Below are positions 53,448 through 61,174 of a stretch of 61,281 nt of DNA, in pieces. The notes beneath the pieces are model-generated. The model was not told the DNA's origin. It worked only from the letters and a program-made list of their open reading frames with translations, and did no database searches. A program made the translations under genes and the position numbers. Each line of letters starts with the position of its first letter. Within the stretch, counting starts at the first letter, position 1. Source of the DNA: Akkermansia sp. (GTDB taxonomy: Bacteria; Verrucomicrobiota; Verrucomicrobiia; Verrucomicrobiales; Akkermansiaceae); NCBI GenBank assembly GCA_017435365.1, contig JAFSFD010000024.1, positions 1 to 61,281 on the forward strand, written 5' to 3'.

Positions 53448-54512
53448 TTACTTTGCGAGTCTGGCACGGCGGGCGCGCACGCCGGCGGCCAGGGTGTCGA
53501 ACATACCGAGCGTGCCGTTCCAGTCGATGCATGCATCAGTGATGCTGACACCGTATTTCATATCCGGGCTGCACTTCTGGTTGCCGGAGCAGAGGTTGCT
53601 CTCAATCATGACCGCGCCGATGTGGTCGCCGCCGGCGGCCAGCTGCTGAGCCACGCTGAAGGCCACGGCGGGCTGCTGAGTCCAGTCCTTGTGGCTGTTG
53701 CCGTGGGAGCAGTCAATCATGATGCGGTTGGAGATGCCGGCTTTCTGCTGTGTATCCCAGGCTTGCTGCACATGCTCCGGGCTGTAGTTCGGGCCATCTG
53801 TAGAGCCGCGCAGGATGAGGTGGCAGCCTTCGTTGCCCTTGGTGGAGACGATGGCAGACACACCCTGCTTGGTGACAGAGAGGAAGCAGTGCGGATGCTC
53901 GGCTGAGACGATGGCATCCACCGCAATTTGCACGCAGCCGGTGGTGCCGTTCTTGAAGCCGATAGGCATGGAAAGGCCACTGGCCAGCTCACGGTGCACC
54001 TGGCTTTCCGTGGTGCGGGCACCAATAGCACCCCAGACGATGAGGTCACTGATATACTGCGGGGTAATGACGTCCAGGAACTCTGTGGCGGCGGGCACGC
54101 CCATCTCGCTCAGTCGCACCAGGAGCCCTCGTGCCATGCGCAGACCGCTGTTGATGTTGTAGGTCTCGTCCATGAACGGGTCATTGATAAGCCCTTTCCA
54201 ACCAACGGTGGTGCGGGGCTTCTCAAAATACACGCGCATGATGAGCAGCAGGTCTTTCTCATACTTTCTTGCTGCCTCGGCCAGTAGTCCGGCATATTCG
54301 ATGGCGGCTTTGGTGTCGTGAATGGAGCAGGGACCCACAATGACGGCCAGGCGGTCGTCCTTTCCGGTCAGGATGTCCTGAAAGGCGTGGCGGGTCTCAA
54401 ACACCATGCGGGTGGCTTCCGGCGAGGCCGGGAAGTCTTCCATGAGAATGGCGGGGGATATCAGCGGGCGGATGCCCGTGAGACGTACGTCGTCTGTGAT
54501 GTATTGGTTCAT
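53448..54512 (-). CDS. 3-deoxy-7-phosphoheptulonate synthase (class I DAHP synthase)
   Basis: 354 residues, the size of E. coli AroF/G/H. First step of aromatic synthesis from PEP and erythrose-4-phosphate. VGPCSIHD, FEKPRTTVGWKGLINDP, WGAIGARTTESQVHRELASG and MIDCSHGNSHKD are all present. Which aromatic amino acid inhibits it cannot be told. It begins 3 bases after the pseudopilin stop, an unexpected pairing. Confidence 0.95.
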   Translation of the reverse strand: MNQYITDDVRLTGIRPLISPAILMEDFPASPEATRMVFETRHAFQDILTGKDDRLAVIVGPCSIHDTKAAIEYAGLLAEAARKYEKDLLLIMRVYFEKPRTTVGWKGLINDPFMDETYNINSGLRMARGLLVRLSEMGVPAATEFLDVITPQYISDLIVWGAIGARTTESQVHRELASGLSMPIGFKNGTTGCVQIAVDAIVSAEHPHCFLSVTKQGVSAIVSTKGNEGCHLILRGSTDGPNYSPEHVQQAWDTQQKAGISNRIMIDCSHGNSHKDWTQQPAVAFSVAQQLAAGGDHIGAVMIESNLCSGNQKCSPDMKYGVSITDACIDWNGTLGMFDTLAAGVRARRARLAK

Positions 54513-54515
54513 TAA

Positions 54516-55226
54516 TTACTTCTGGTTCTTCCAAGAGTATACGTTGTCCTCCAGAGCCTCTTCAGCCAGTTCGGCAGCAGCGGCTGCGGCCTCGGCGGCA
54601 GCTTTCTTTGCCTTCTTGCCCTTGGGGGCATCTTCATCATCGGAAGAAGTGGAGGCTACAGAAGCCATGCCTTCCTGGTCGGGGCCGGTGGAGTACACAA
54701 GGCAGTTCTTGCCGCGGTAGCGGCGGGTGGTGAAGGGGTCGATGCAGCCTTCGTCTTCCTCGCAGAGAACGATGTAGTAGGGCTTGCCCCAGGGGTCATA
54801 GAAGTGGATTTCACCGCTGGCATCAACAAACAGACCTTCGCGGGGCTGTTCCTGCTCATCGGAGCGCAGGTAGATATCGCGGGTGGAGTTCAGGCGGCGC
54901 CCCTCATCGTCCTCGCGGTTGGTGAGCACCTTAATCATGTTGGCGTCTTCACCGGCGGTGGTGCTCAGGTACATCTGGTCCCTGGAGTCGGGTTCCACCA
55001 TTTCGGTGTCGTAGGGGAGCATGCCGTTGTTATCCTGCTTGAAGCTTTCCACGGCAGAGACAATGTCTGTGCAGACTTTCTTGGCTGCTGTGCGGCCTGC
55101 GTTCTCCTGAATGGCCATATAGGTAGGATAGGCAATACTGGAGAGGGTTGCCAGAATGGCAATGACGATAATCAGCTCAATGAGGGTAAAACCCTTGGCG
55201 GAGCGGGGAGAAAGTGATATTTTCAT
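54516..55226 (-). CDS. Type II secretion major pseudopilin-like protein (GspG family)
   Basis: 236 residues. Prepilin signal KGFTLIELIIVIAILATLSS with Glu5 after the cleavage site. The globular part keeps the GspG plan: YDPWGKPYYIV and VYSTGPDQEG followed near the end by DNVYSWK. Between these lies an inserted charged, alanine-rich helix of about 35 residues (GKKAKKAAAEAAAAAAELAE core). No other secretion gene is in the window. Has its own promoter and is followed by the DAHP synthase gene. Confidence 0.85.
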   Translation of the reverse strand: MKISLSPRSAKGFTLIELIIVIAILATLSSIAYPTYMAIQENAGRTAAKKVCTDIVSAVESFKQDNNGMLPYDTEMVEPDSRDQMYLSTTAGEDANMIKVLTNREDDEGRRLNSTRDIYLRSDEQEQPREGLFVDASGEIHFYDPWGKPYYIVLCEEDEGCIDPFTTRRYRGKNCLVYSTGPDQEGMASVASTSSDDEDAPKGKKAKKAAAEAAAAAAELAEEALEDNVYSWKNQK

Positions 55227-55235
55227 ACGCGCATC

Positions 55236-55264
55236 ATACTAGCATATAGCCCGCTGCCGCGCAA
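55236..55264 (-). promoter_or_regulatory. Promoter of the pseudopilin gene
   Basis: TTGCGC-N17-TAGTAT with TGC extension; nine bases to the ATG. Confidence 0.65.
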
Positions 55265-55295
55265 GCAGAAAAGGCGTACGCAGGGCCGGTTGGCA

Positions 55296-56138
55296 CTATT
55301 TTCCACGCCGCCGGAGAAGCCCGTACCTGGGCGAAAAGACGTAGGCAAGCAGGAATACCCCCCCCAGTACCACGATGATGGTGGCTCCCAGGTGCCATCC
55401 CAGCGGGTAGGACAGGAAAAATGCCCCGATGGCACCGAGCCCGCCGATGAGGCCGCCGCCCCAGAATAACAAGGTGGCGCGGTCGGTGAGCAGGTACATG
55501 GTCGCAGCCGGGGCCACGAGCAGTCCCAGTGTCAGAAAGGCCCCCACGGCTTGTAGAGAGGAGACCAGCACCAGGATAATGAGTGAAAAGATGCCGTAGT
55601 TGAGGGCCCGGGTCGGAATTCCCATGGTGGCGGCAGAGCGCGGGTCGAAGAGGAAGATGAGCAGGGGCCGCTGCAGCGCTGTGATGCTCAGGACCGCAAC
55701 GGCACCGATGGCGTAGGCAATCCATAAATCTGCATCGCCCATGCTCATGATGTTGCCGAAGAGCCAGTCGTCTACCTTCTGCTGCAGGCCAAGACCGATA
55801 AGGATGATATACCCCAGCGCAAAGGCGGTGGTGTGCAGCACGGAGAGGGCTGTATCATGATCCATGCGGGAGGTGCGGGAGACAAACAGAGACCCCAGCC
55901 CCACCATCAGCCCTGCCAACACCGCCCCCAGCAGGATGCTCAGCTGGAATAAGCCGAAAACCAGTATGGCCAGTGCAATGCCCGGAAGCAGGGCACACGA
56001 CAGGGTACCGATTTGCAAGGATGAACGGCGTAATACCACCAGTGCGCTGACAAAGCCGTTGGAGAAGCCAATGACGCCGCAGGCCCACAGGCTGCGCTGC
56101 GCCAGCGGCTCGCTCAGGAATTGCAGAAACTCATTCAT
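55296..56138 (-). CDS. Zinc/manganese ABC transporter permease
   Basis: 280 residues, 8-9 membrane helices, ABC-3 (ZnuB/MntB) family: SNGFVSALVVLRRSSLQIGT, HDTALSVLHTTAFALGYIIL, GAFLTLGLLVAPAATMYLL. Overlaps the ATPase gene by 4 bases. Metal (zinc, manganese or iron) cannot be fixed from sequence. Confidence 0.9.
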   Translation of the reverse strand: MNEFLQFLSEPLAQRSLWACGVIGFSNGFVSALVVLRRSSLQIGTLSCALLPGIALAILVFGLFQLSILLGAVLAGLMVGLGSLFVSRTSRMDHDTALSVLHTTAFALGYIILIGLGLQQKVDDWLFGNIMSMGDADLWIAYAIGAVAVLSITALQRPLLIFLFDPRSAATMGIPTRALNYGIFSLIILVLVSSLQAVGAFLTLGLLVAPAATMYLLTDRATLLFWGGGLIGGLGAIGAFFLSYPLGWHLGATIIVVLGGVFLLAYVFSPRYGLLRRRGK

Positions 56139-56899
56139 ACTCGCTTGAATGTCTGGTTCAGGTTATCAGTGGTCAGCACCTCTGCCACGGGGCCGGCTGC
56201 TATCAGGCGGCGGCGCAGCAGCAGGGCCCTGTCGAATATCTGTGCGGTGGTTGCCATGTCATGGTGAGAGGCTATTACCAGGCGACCTTCGGCGGATAGT
56301 GAACGCAGCAGGGACGCCAGGGCCTTGGTGCCCGGCACATCCAGCCCGGTAAAGGGCTCGTCCAGCAGGAGAATGTGGGCTTCCTGTGCCAGTGCCCGGG
56401 CCAGAAAACAGCGCTGTTGCTGCCCGCCGCTCAATGCACCGATTTGCCGGTTCTGCAGGTCTTCCAGTCCAAGGGTGCAGATGGCTTTATCCACTATCTC
56501 GCGGTCGTGCCGGCACATGGCTTTCCATATTCCCACAGCCGGGTACCGCCCCATTTCCACTAATTGCCGCACGGTGATGGGGAATTGCCAGTTCACTTCA
56601 CTACGCTGGGGCAGATAGGCGATTTCGTGGCGGTGCTCCGCCAGGGGTGCACCATTCCAGAGGATTTCGCCGCTCCAGGGGGTAAGTAAACCGGCCAGTG
56701 CGTTGAGCAAGGTGGATTTTCCGGCGCCGTTCGGGCCAATCAGTGCCAGGGTGCTGCTGCATTCGGCTTCAAACGAAATATTTTCCAGCGCTGGTTCTGC
56801 TCCATAGCCCGCCGTTACACCTTGAAGAATGAGGTGGTGGTGCGTGGGGTGGTGGTGCCCCCCGCCCCAGCAGATGTGGTCATGATGCTCTTTTACCAT
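56135..56899 (-). CDS. Zinc/manganese ABC transporter ATPase with His-rich N-terminus
   Basis: 254 residues from ATG 56899. Walker A GPNGAGKSTLL, Q-loop LPQRSEVNW, signature ALSGGQQQR, Walker B ILLLDEPFTGLD, H-loop VIASHHD. The first 22 residues are histidine-rich (EHHDHICWGGGHHHPTHHH), unusual on a cytoplasmic ATPase and possibly a metal sensor. The start at 56899 overlaps the preceding stop codon by 7 bases and gives the family's normal length; a start at 56947 would add 16 residues. Confidence 0.9.
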   Translation of the reverse strand: MVKEHHDHICWGGGHHHPTHHHLILQGVTAGYGAEPALENISFEAECSSTLALIGPNGAGKSTLLNALAGLLTPWSGEILWNGAPLAEHRHEIAYLPQRSEVNWQFPITVRQLVEMGRYPAVGIWKAMCRHDREIVDKAICTLGLEDLQNRQIGALSGGQQQRCFLARALAQEAHILLLDEPFTGLDVPGTKALASLLRSLSAEGRLVIASHHDMATTAQIFDRALLLRRRLIAAGPVAEVLTTDNLNQTFKRV

Positions 56900-57312
56900 C
56901 TGAATGTGAAAATGCTGTGCAGTGTGTGGCTGCCTTCTTCCTTCCATTGTGTTTCGGCCTTCGTTTCCCTGCCTGCCGGTTCCAGACTCAGGGAAAGGGC
57001 CTGCACTGCTGCGGGGTCCTCCCACTCGGCCCGGACTTCGATTTCTACAGCCTCACCGGCGGGCAACTCCAGTTCGAGTTCGGCGCTGCTGGTGCTGCAA
57101 TCCACTTCCTGCCAGGCGCCGCCAACCGGACGCAGCCTGATGCCCCGGGGCTTACCTGTGAAGGAGAGAACTGCCCATACGCTTTCCTTTTCTGCCGCAG
57201 TGGCGGGTGCCGGGGCTGCTTGTGTTTCCGCGTTGCGGGTGAGAAGCGGCAGGGGAAGTCCTACCAGCAATACTCCTGCCAGGGTGAACAGAAATGTGAC
57301 GCGCGGTGACAT
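56893..57312 (-). CDS. Membrane-anchored hypothetical protein heading the metal ABC operon
   Basis: 139 residues. One N-terminal membrane segment (FLFTLAGVLLVGLPLPLLT), then a periplasmic beta-rich domain (SVWAVLSFTGKPRGIRLRPV, ELELELPAGEAVEIEVRAEW). Not recognised. It stands where a metal-binding protein gene (ZnuA) might be expected but is far too small and has only one histidine near its end. Confidence 0.6.
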   Translation of the reverse strand: MSPRVTFLFTLAGVLLVGLPLPLLTRNAETQAAPAPATAAEKESVWAVLSFTGKPRGIRLRPVGGAWQEVDCSTSSAELELELPAGEAVEIEVRAEWEDPAAVQALSLSLEPAGRETKAETQWKEEGSHTLHSIFTFRW

Positions 57313-57326
57313 AATGAACGTGCCGC

Positions 57327-57355
57327 ATTGTAGGTGCAGGCTGCCGATTTGTCAA
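57327..57355 (-). promoter_or_regulatory. Promoter of the metal ABC operon
   Basis: TTGACA-N17-TACAAT; 14 bases to the ATG at 57312. No clear Zur- or MntR-type palindrome was noticed. Confidence 0.75.
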
Positions 57356-57505
57356 CGTGTTATCAAGACATGTAATCCATGAACTCCGCTGCTTCTTCGG
57401 TGAACATTCGGCTCGCGATGCCGGCATGCCTTCGTATCACACATCGCACAAACTTTGGAAAAACATGTGGGCCAGAAGTTTGTCATGGTCAGTCCTTGAC
57501 TTTTC

Positions 57506-57534
57506 TTGACAGAGAATCTCTGCGGGCGTATGAT
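57506..57534 (+). promoter_or_regulatory. Promoter of the secreted protein gene at 57544
   Basis: TTGACA-N17-TATGAT, near consensus; nine bases to the ATG, leader 2-3 bases. Confidence 0.8.
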
Positions 57535-57543
57535 GGTGAAGTC

Positions 57544-58296
57544 ATGAATAAATCTCTCATTCTAGTTGGTTTAGCAGCCTGTGTGTGCTTTGCTTCAGCT
57601 TCTGACGGGGAGTCAATCGAATGCAAGTTGCAGTCATTGACCCGCAATTATGCTGCTAAGCCAGTGGAGCCCAATGCGCCGCGCTGGGCGCGTAAATATG
57701 CAGATGTACCTTTGACTGTGGAGCTGAAGCTTGCAGCCCCATCTGAACAAAAAGTTATTCAAGAAATCAGCGCCGGAAACATAGCCATTACCGATGCGAA
57801 AGGAAACACCCTCGAGTGGTCTCTTTCCGAAAAAGAGTCTATCCGTGGAGTAGCAAAAGGGGTGACTGTTTTCAAAATTCATACCGTGCCACAGGGCGAC
57901 TGGGTGGAAATCAAGGGTGATTTAAAGGCTCAGATCTCTGGTGATATCATTACTCATCCCGCCCAGACCGTCAAAATGGGGGAAAAGGGAAAATTGAATG
58001 TCCCGGGGCTCGATATCACGGTCGAATGGGATAAGGACGATGAACTGGAGCTTTCCACGACAGGTAAGCAAAGCCGCGCCATTGCCGATTGCTCGTTCAA
58101 GACTCCGTCCGGGGCAGAAGCGGAAATCCTTCATTCCTCAACCATGAGTGGCATGAATGAAGTAAGCCTGGGATACGGATTTGAGGATGGGATAAAAGAG
58201 GTTTCCGTGATTATGAAAACGTACGGCGAGCCGAAGACCGTAACAGTCCCGGTTCACAAGCGAATCGGGTTCAGCGGTGAATTGAAAGCAGAATAA
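57544..58296 (+). CDS. Secreted hypothetical protein, beta-rich
   Basis: 250 residues. Signal peptide 1-19 (MNKSLILVGLAACVCFASA). The body is made of strands in two Ig-like halves (ADVPLTVELKLAAPSEQKVI; LDITVEWDKDDELELSTTGK). Not recognised. First of three tightly packed genes with the SNase nuclease and a lipoprotein. Confidence 0.6.
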   Translation: MNKSLILVGLAACVCFASASDGESIECKLQSLTRNYAAKPVEPNAPRWARKYADVPLTVELKLAAPSEQKVIQEISAGNIAITDAKGNTLEWSLSEKESIRGVAKGVTVFKIHTVPQGDWVEIKGDLKAQISGDIITHPAQTVKMGEKGKLNVPGLDITVEWDKDDELELSTTGKQSRAIADCSFKTPSGAEAEILHSSTMSGMNEVSLGYGFEDGIKEVSVIMKTYGEPKTVTVPVHKRIGFSGELKAE

Positions 58297-58297
58297 A

Positions 58298-58765
58298 GTG
58301 TCTGCTCCTGATAGCAATATCGCACCCCGGCAGATGCTTGAAGGCATCTGCGTGGGGGTGTCCGATGGTGATTCCCTGATTCTGGAATTGCCGGACGGTG
58401 AGCGCGTGCGGATTCGGCTCTACGGTATAGATGCGCCCGAGAAAGACCAGGACGGCGCCCTACCTGCCCGCAAGAAGCTGACTCGCCTGGTGTACGACAA
58501 ACCGGTTCGCGTGGAGGTGCACGATATTGATAAGTATGGTCGCTACGTGGGAAAGGTCTACGCCGGGGCTCGCTATGTGAACCGCTATATGCTCAAGGAG
58601 GGGCTTGCCTGGCATTACCGCCACTACGCGGCCGATGATGAGGTCCTGACCGAGGCGGAGACTCGCGCTCGAGCTGCGGGCAGGGGCATCTGGGCTTCCG
58701 AATCGCCTTGTCGCCCGCGCAATTTCCGCAGTGAAAACCGAAAGGAGGACTCATGTGTCGATTGA
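58298..58765 (+). CDS. Staphylococcal nuclease-like (thermonuclease) protein
   Basis: 155 residues starting with GTG one base after the previous stop. OB-fold SNase domain: GVSDGDSLILEL, catalytic RLYGIDAPEKDQ (Arg, Asp, Glu) and the second arginine in DKYGRYVGKVY, then GLAWHYRHYA. There is no signal peptide at this start, whereas many SNases are exported. It overlaps the next gene by 13 bases. Confidence 0.85.
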   Translation: MSAPDSNIAPRQMLEGICVGVSDGDSLILELPDGERVRIRLYGIDAPEKDQDGALPARKKLTRLVYDKPVRVEVHDIDKYGRYVGKVYAGARYVNRYMLKEGLAWHYRHYAADDEVLTEAETRARAAGRGIWASESPCRPRNFRSENRKEDSCVD

Positions 58766-59361
58766 TTACATTGGGGCTGATGATATCGCTGACTAGCTGC
58801 CAGTTTCATACGAGTACACGCATCGCCGACTGGGGGCGTGTCCACAAGGGCATTGCCATCAAGGCGGATTCTCTCTTGCAGGACGATAAACGCAAGCTCT
58901 ATGCCAGGGGCAGGACCGGCACCTATGAACGCCGGGGAAATCCACTATGGGCATGGGCTATGACACAGCCTCGCCAAGGTGAACTTACCCAAGTAGAAGA
59001 TGTTTTCAAACCCTCTGAATGCCAGGTTTCTCTCAACATTTGGTTGCAAATGGCGACGGAGGCGAATGACAATCTCGAACATAAGCAACCGGCAGGAAAG
59101 CTCCTCGGCGATTGGGAAAATGACGCTGTATATCTGATGGGTGAAGAAAAGACTACTGCTCATGCCTGGTGGGCTTACCCGCTGGCGGGTGCCAGCTTTG
59201 TTGTGGTGGATGTTCCTTGCACTGTGGTCAGCCTGGGGAGTTATGTGCTGCTGATGCCCGTAGCGGCTGTAGTGGTCGGAATCAGTGAGCTGGCGCACGA
59301 TATCTGCCGCCAGATTGCTCCGGTGCAGCCGACTCCTGTTGTGGAGACGGCTCAGAAATAG
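58753..59361 (+). CDS. Lipoprotein, paralogue of 29080-29658
   Basis: 202 residues. MCRLITLGLMISLTSC is a short lipoprotein signal with Cys16. The shared module AYPLAGASFVVVDVP followed by a hydrophobic stretch (about 140-180) links it to the lipoprotein at 29080. It sits in an operon with an SNase nuclease; function unknown. Confidence 0.7.
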   Translation: MCRLITLGLMISLTSCQFHTSTRIADWGRVHKGIAIKADSLLQDDKRKLYARGRTGTYERRGNPLWAWAMTQPRQGELTQVEDVFKPSECQVSLNIWLQMATEANDNLEHKQPAGKLLGDWENDAVYLMGEEKTTAHAWWAYPLAGASFVVVDVPCTVVSLGSYVLLMPVAAVVVGISELAHDICRQIAPVQPTPVVETAQK

Positions 59362-59384
59362 CGCAATTCTGTTGAGAACGGTAA

Positions 59385-59783
59385 TTAATCCTTATCGGCA
59401 GCATCCACTTTTTTCTTGAATCGCAGGCGTGCCGGATGATTCTGGAAGCGTGAATAGGCATCGCCGGGCAATTCAATCCAGATGCTGCGGTATTGGGATT
59501 GCGTTTCGCCCCAGGCGGCTTTCAGAAAGTTCAATTCCTGGTTGGCTTTCTTGCGGTTAAAATCGAAGCTGATGCTCAAGATTTCTTCTCCCTTGGCATC
59601 CATGAGGCGGAGTTTGTCAATTTGCAAATTCTCCTAGGGAATCATTATAACCGGTTCCTGGGGACAGAGGACGGTCTGCCAGCGCCCCTCTTCCTCATTC
59701 CACATTGCAAATGCCAGTTTTTCCGGTTTCATATCATCGCGCCTGGGGGCTGGTTCAGCCTGTGCCTGGGAAAGTAGCTCCAT
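59385..59783 (-). pseudogene. Small gene split by an in-frame amber codon
   Basis: One frame runs from ATG 59783 (MELLSQAQAEP) to a stop at 59385, 132 codons, interrupted by TAG at 59634-59636. The piece before it ends QEPVIMIP, the piece after reads ENLQIDKLRLMDAKGEE, and the two join smoothly. A strong AAGGAGG precedes 59783. Reading either as a nonsense-mutated gene or as two coupled small genes (TAGGAG could serve as ribosome site for TTG 59627) is possible. Protein family unknown. Confidence 0.5.
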
Positions 59784-59859
59784 TACCTCCTTAAAACACT
59801 TTAATTTTGCTTAGACAAGAACCGTATGCTAATTTGCAGAATTTAGAAAATTTGTAAGA

Positions 59860-59946
59860 GATGGCCGTCGGTGGCGGCCAAATTTTACGATTTTGGCTTT
59901 CTGCGGCGGCCAATTTTTACAAATTTGGCCGTGGCGAACGGCCATC
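59860..59946. repeat. Imperfect inverted repeat with GGCCAAATTT arms
   Basis: GATGGCCGT (59860-59868) mirrors ACGGCCATC (59938-59946); inside, GGCCAAATTT mirrors AAATTTGGCC. About 26 bp can pair with a few mismatches. A third related stretch, GCGGCGGCCAATTTTTAC, lies in the middle. It could be a terminator or a small mobile-repeat remnant; the rest of this 230-base gap shows nothing else. Confidence 0.55.
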
Positions 59947-60010
59947 TTGGGGAAAGGGTGTGGGTGCTTCCTAATGAATGGTGGTAGTTGAGGGGGGTGG
60001 AACATGGGGA

Positions 60011-60102
60011 ACGATATCCTGACCTGCGGTCAGGACGAAATCGCCCTTCGGGCGACGATATCTTGCCGATGGCAAGACGATATCCGCTCCTTTCAGGAGC
60101 GG
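60011..60102. repeat. ACGATAT hairpin array 2 (four hairpins)
   Basis: Spacers ACGATAT at 60011, 60055 and 60077 and ACGAAAT at 60035. Hairpins 60018-60034, 60042-60054, 60062-60076 and 60084-60102 have perfect stems of 7, 5, 6 and 8 bp with exactly 3-base loops. Stem sequences differ from each other and from array 1. The last hairpin overlaps the final codons and stop of queC. Confidence 0.85.
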
Positions 60103-60752
60103 ACGTAGGGGGTGGGGTCGGGCACGCCGGCAGTGGTAAAGGATTCTCGCCTCTCTCGGCAGGTGGAGCACTGGCCGCAGTGCTGCTCGCCGCCGCAGTA
60201 ACAGGAATAGGTGTGGGCGAAGTCGACGCCGAGCTGGGCACCGATTGCGGTGATTTCTGCCTTGGTATTGGCAATGAAGGGGCGGAGAATCTGCAGACTG
60301 GCGTAGGTGCCGTGGGAGATGGCGGCGGACATGGCTGCCATGAATTCCTCCCTGCAGTCGGGGTAGAGGGCGTGGTCGCCTCCGTGGGCGGCAATGACAA
60401 GGCCGGCGGCCCCCTTGCTTTCGGCAATGCCGGCGGCGATGGCCAGGAAGATGCCGTTGCGGAAGGGCACAACTGTCTGTTTCATGTTCTCCTCGGCATA
60501 GTCGGCGGTGGGAATGGCATCTGCACCGCTGAGCAGGGCGCTTTCCAGGTGGGCAGAGACGGAGCGCAGGTCAATTTCGTGGTACGGCACGCCGCAGTGC
60601 GCCGCCTGCCAGCGGGCGCAGGCGAGTTCTCGCGCGGCATGGTTGCTGCCGTAGTCGAAGGAAAGGGCGCAGACCACCTCGTGGTGGCGCAGCGCCCAGT
60701 GCAAGGCGGTGGTGGAATCCAGTCCGCCGGAGAGGAGAACAGCTACTTTCAT
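60093..60752 (-). CDS. queC: 7-cyano-7-deazaguanine synthase
   Basis: 219 residues. Makes preQ0 from 7-carboxy-7-deazaguanine with ATP and ammonia. PP-loop LLSGGLDSTTALHWA and the zinc cysteines CYCGGEQHCGQCSTCR near the C-terminus. Its ATG overlaps the queF stop (ATGA). The stop codon lies in the loop of the last hairpin of array 2. Confidence 0.95.
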   Translation of the reverse strand: MKVAVLLSGGLDSTTALHWALRHHEVVCALSFDYGSNHAARELACARWQAAHCGVPYHEIDLRSVSAHLESALLSGADAIPTADYAEENMKQTVVPFRNGIFLAIAAGIAESKGAAGLVIAAHGGDHALYPDCREEFMAAMSAAISHGTYASLQILRPFIANTKAEITAIGAQLGVDFAHTYSCYCGGEQHCGQCSTCRERRESFTTAGVPDPTPYVRS

Positions 60753-61162
60753 GCAGGACGGTTCTCAGGATTATGCTCGGCTTCGCAGGTGAGCTGGATG
60801 CCGCCGCGGGCACCGAAGCGGCCGATCACCTTCATCCAGGCGGGGGAGACGGCGGCCACGAGGTCATCCAGAATGCGGTTCACCACCTGCTCATTGAAAG
60901 CAGCGTAGTTGCGGAAGGAAACGAGGTAGTACTTGAGACTCTTCGTTTCCACCACTTTTTCTGCCGGGCAGTAGGTGATGGTGAGGTGGCAGCTGTCCGG
61001 CTGGCCGGTCACGGGACAGAGGGAGGAGAACTCATGCGTGTCGAGCGTGACCACGTAGCGGCGCTGCGGGCTGCGGTTCGGAAATGCCTCCAGCTTCGCT
61101 TCCTCCGGGCTGTGGAAGAAATCCGTGTGCTTACCGAGCAGGGAAAGATCTTTGTTGTCCAT
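60749..61162 (-). CDS. queF: NADPH-dependent 7-cyano-7-deazaguanine reductase
   Basis: 137 residues from ATG 61162, the short unimodular type. Reduces preQ0 to preQ1 for queuosine. The catalytic cysteine is Cys49 in FSSLCPVTGQPD, and the SLKYYLVSFRNYAAFNE motif follows. Twelve bases after cysS. Confidence 0.93.
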   Translation of the reverse strand: MDNKDLSLLGKHTDFFHSPEEAKLEAFPNRSPQRRYVVTLDTHEFSSLCPVTGQPDSCHLTITYCPAEKVVETKSLKYYLVSFRNYAAFNEQVVNRILDDLVAAVSPAWMKVIGRFGARGGIQLTCEAEHNPENRPA

Positions 61163-61174
61163 GGTGAGATACAA

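Noticed and set aside
57031..57312. The first protein of the metal ABC operon as a ZnuA-type binding protein
   Set aside because: Only 139 residues, no histidine cluster or cluster 9 binding-protein fold features.
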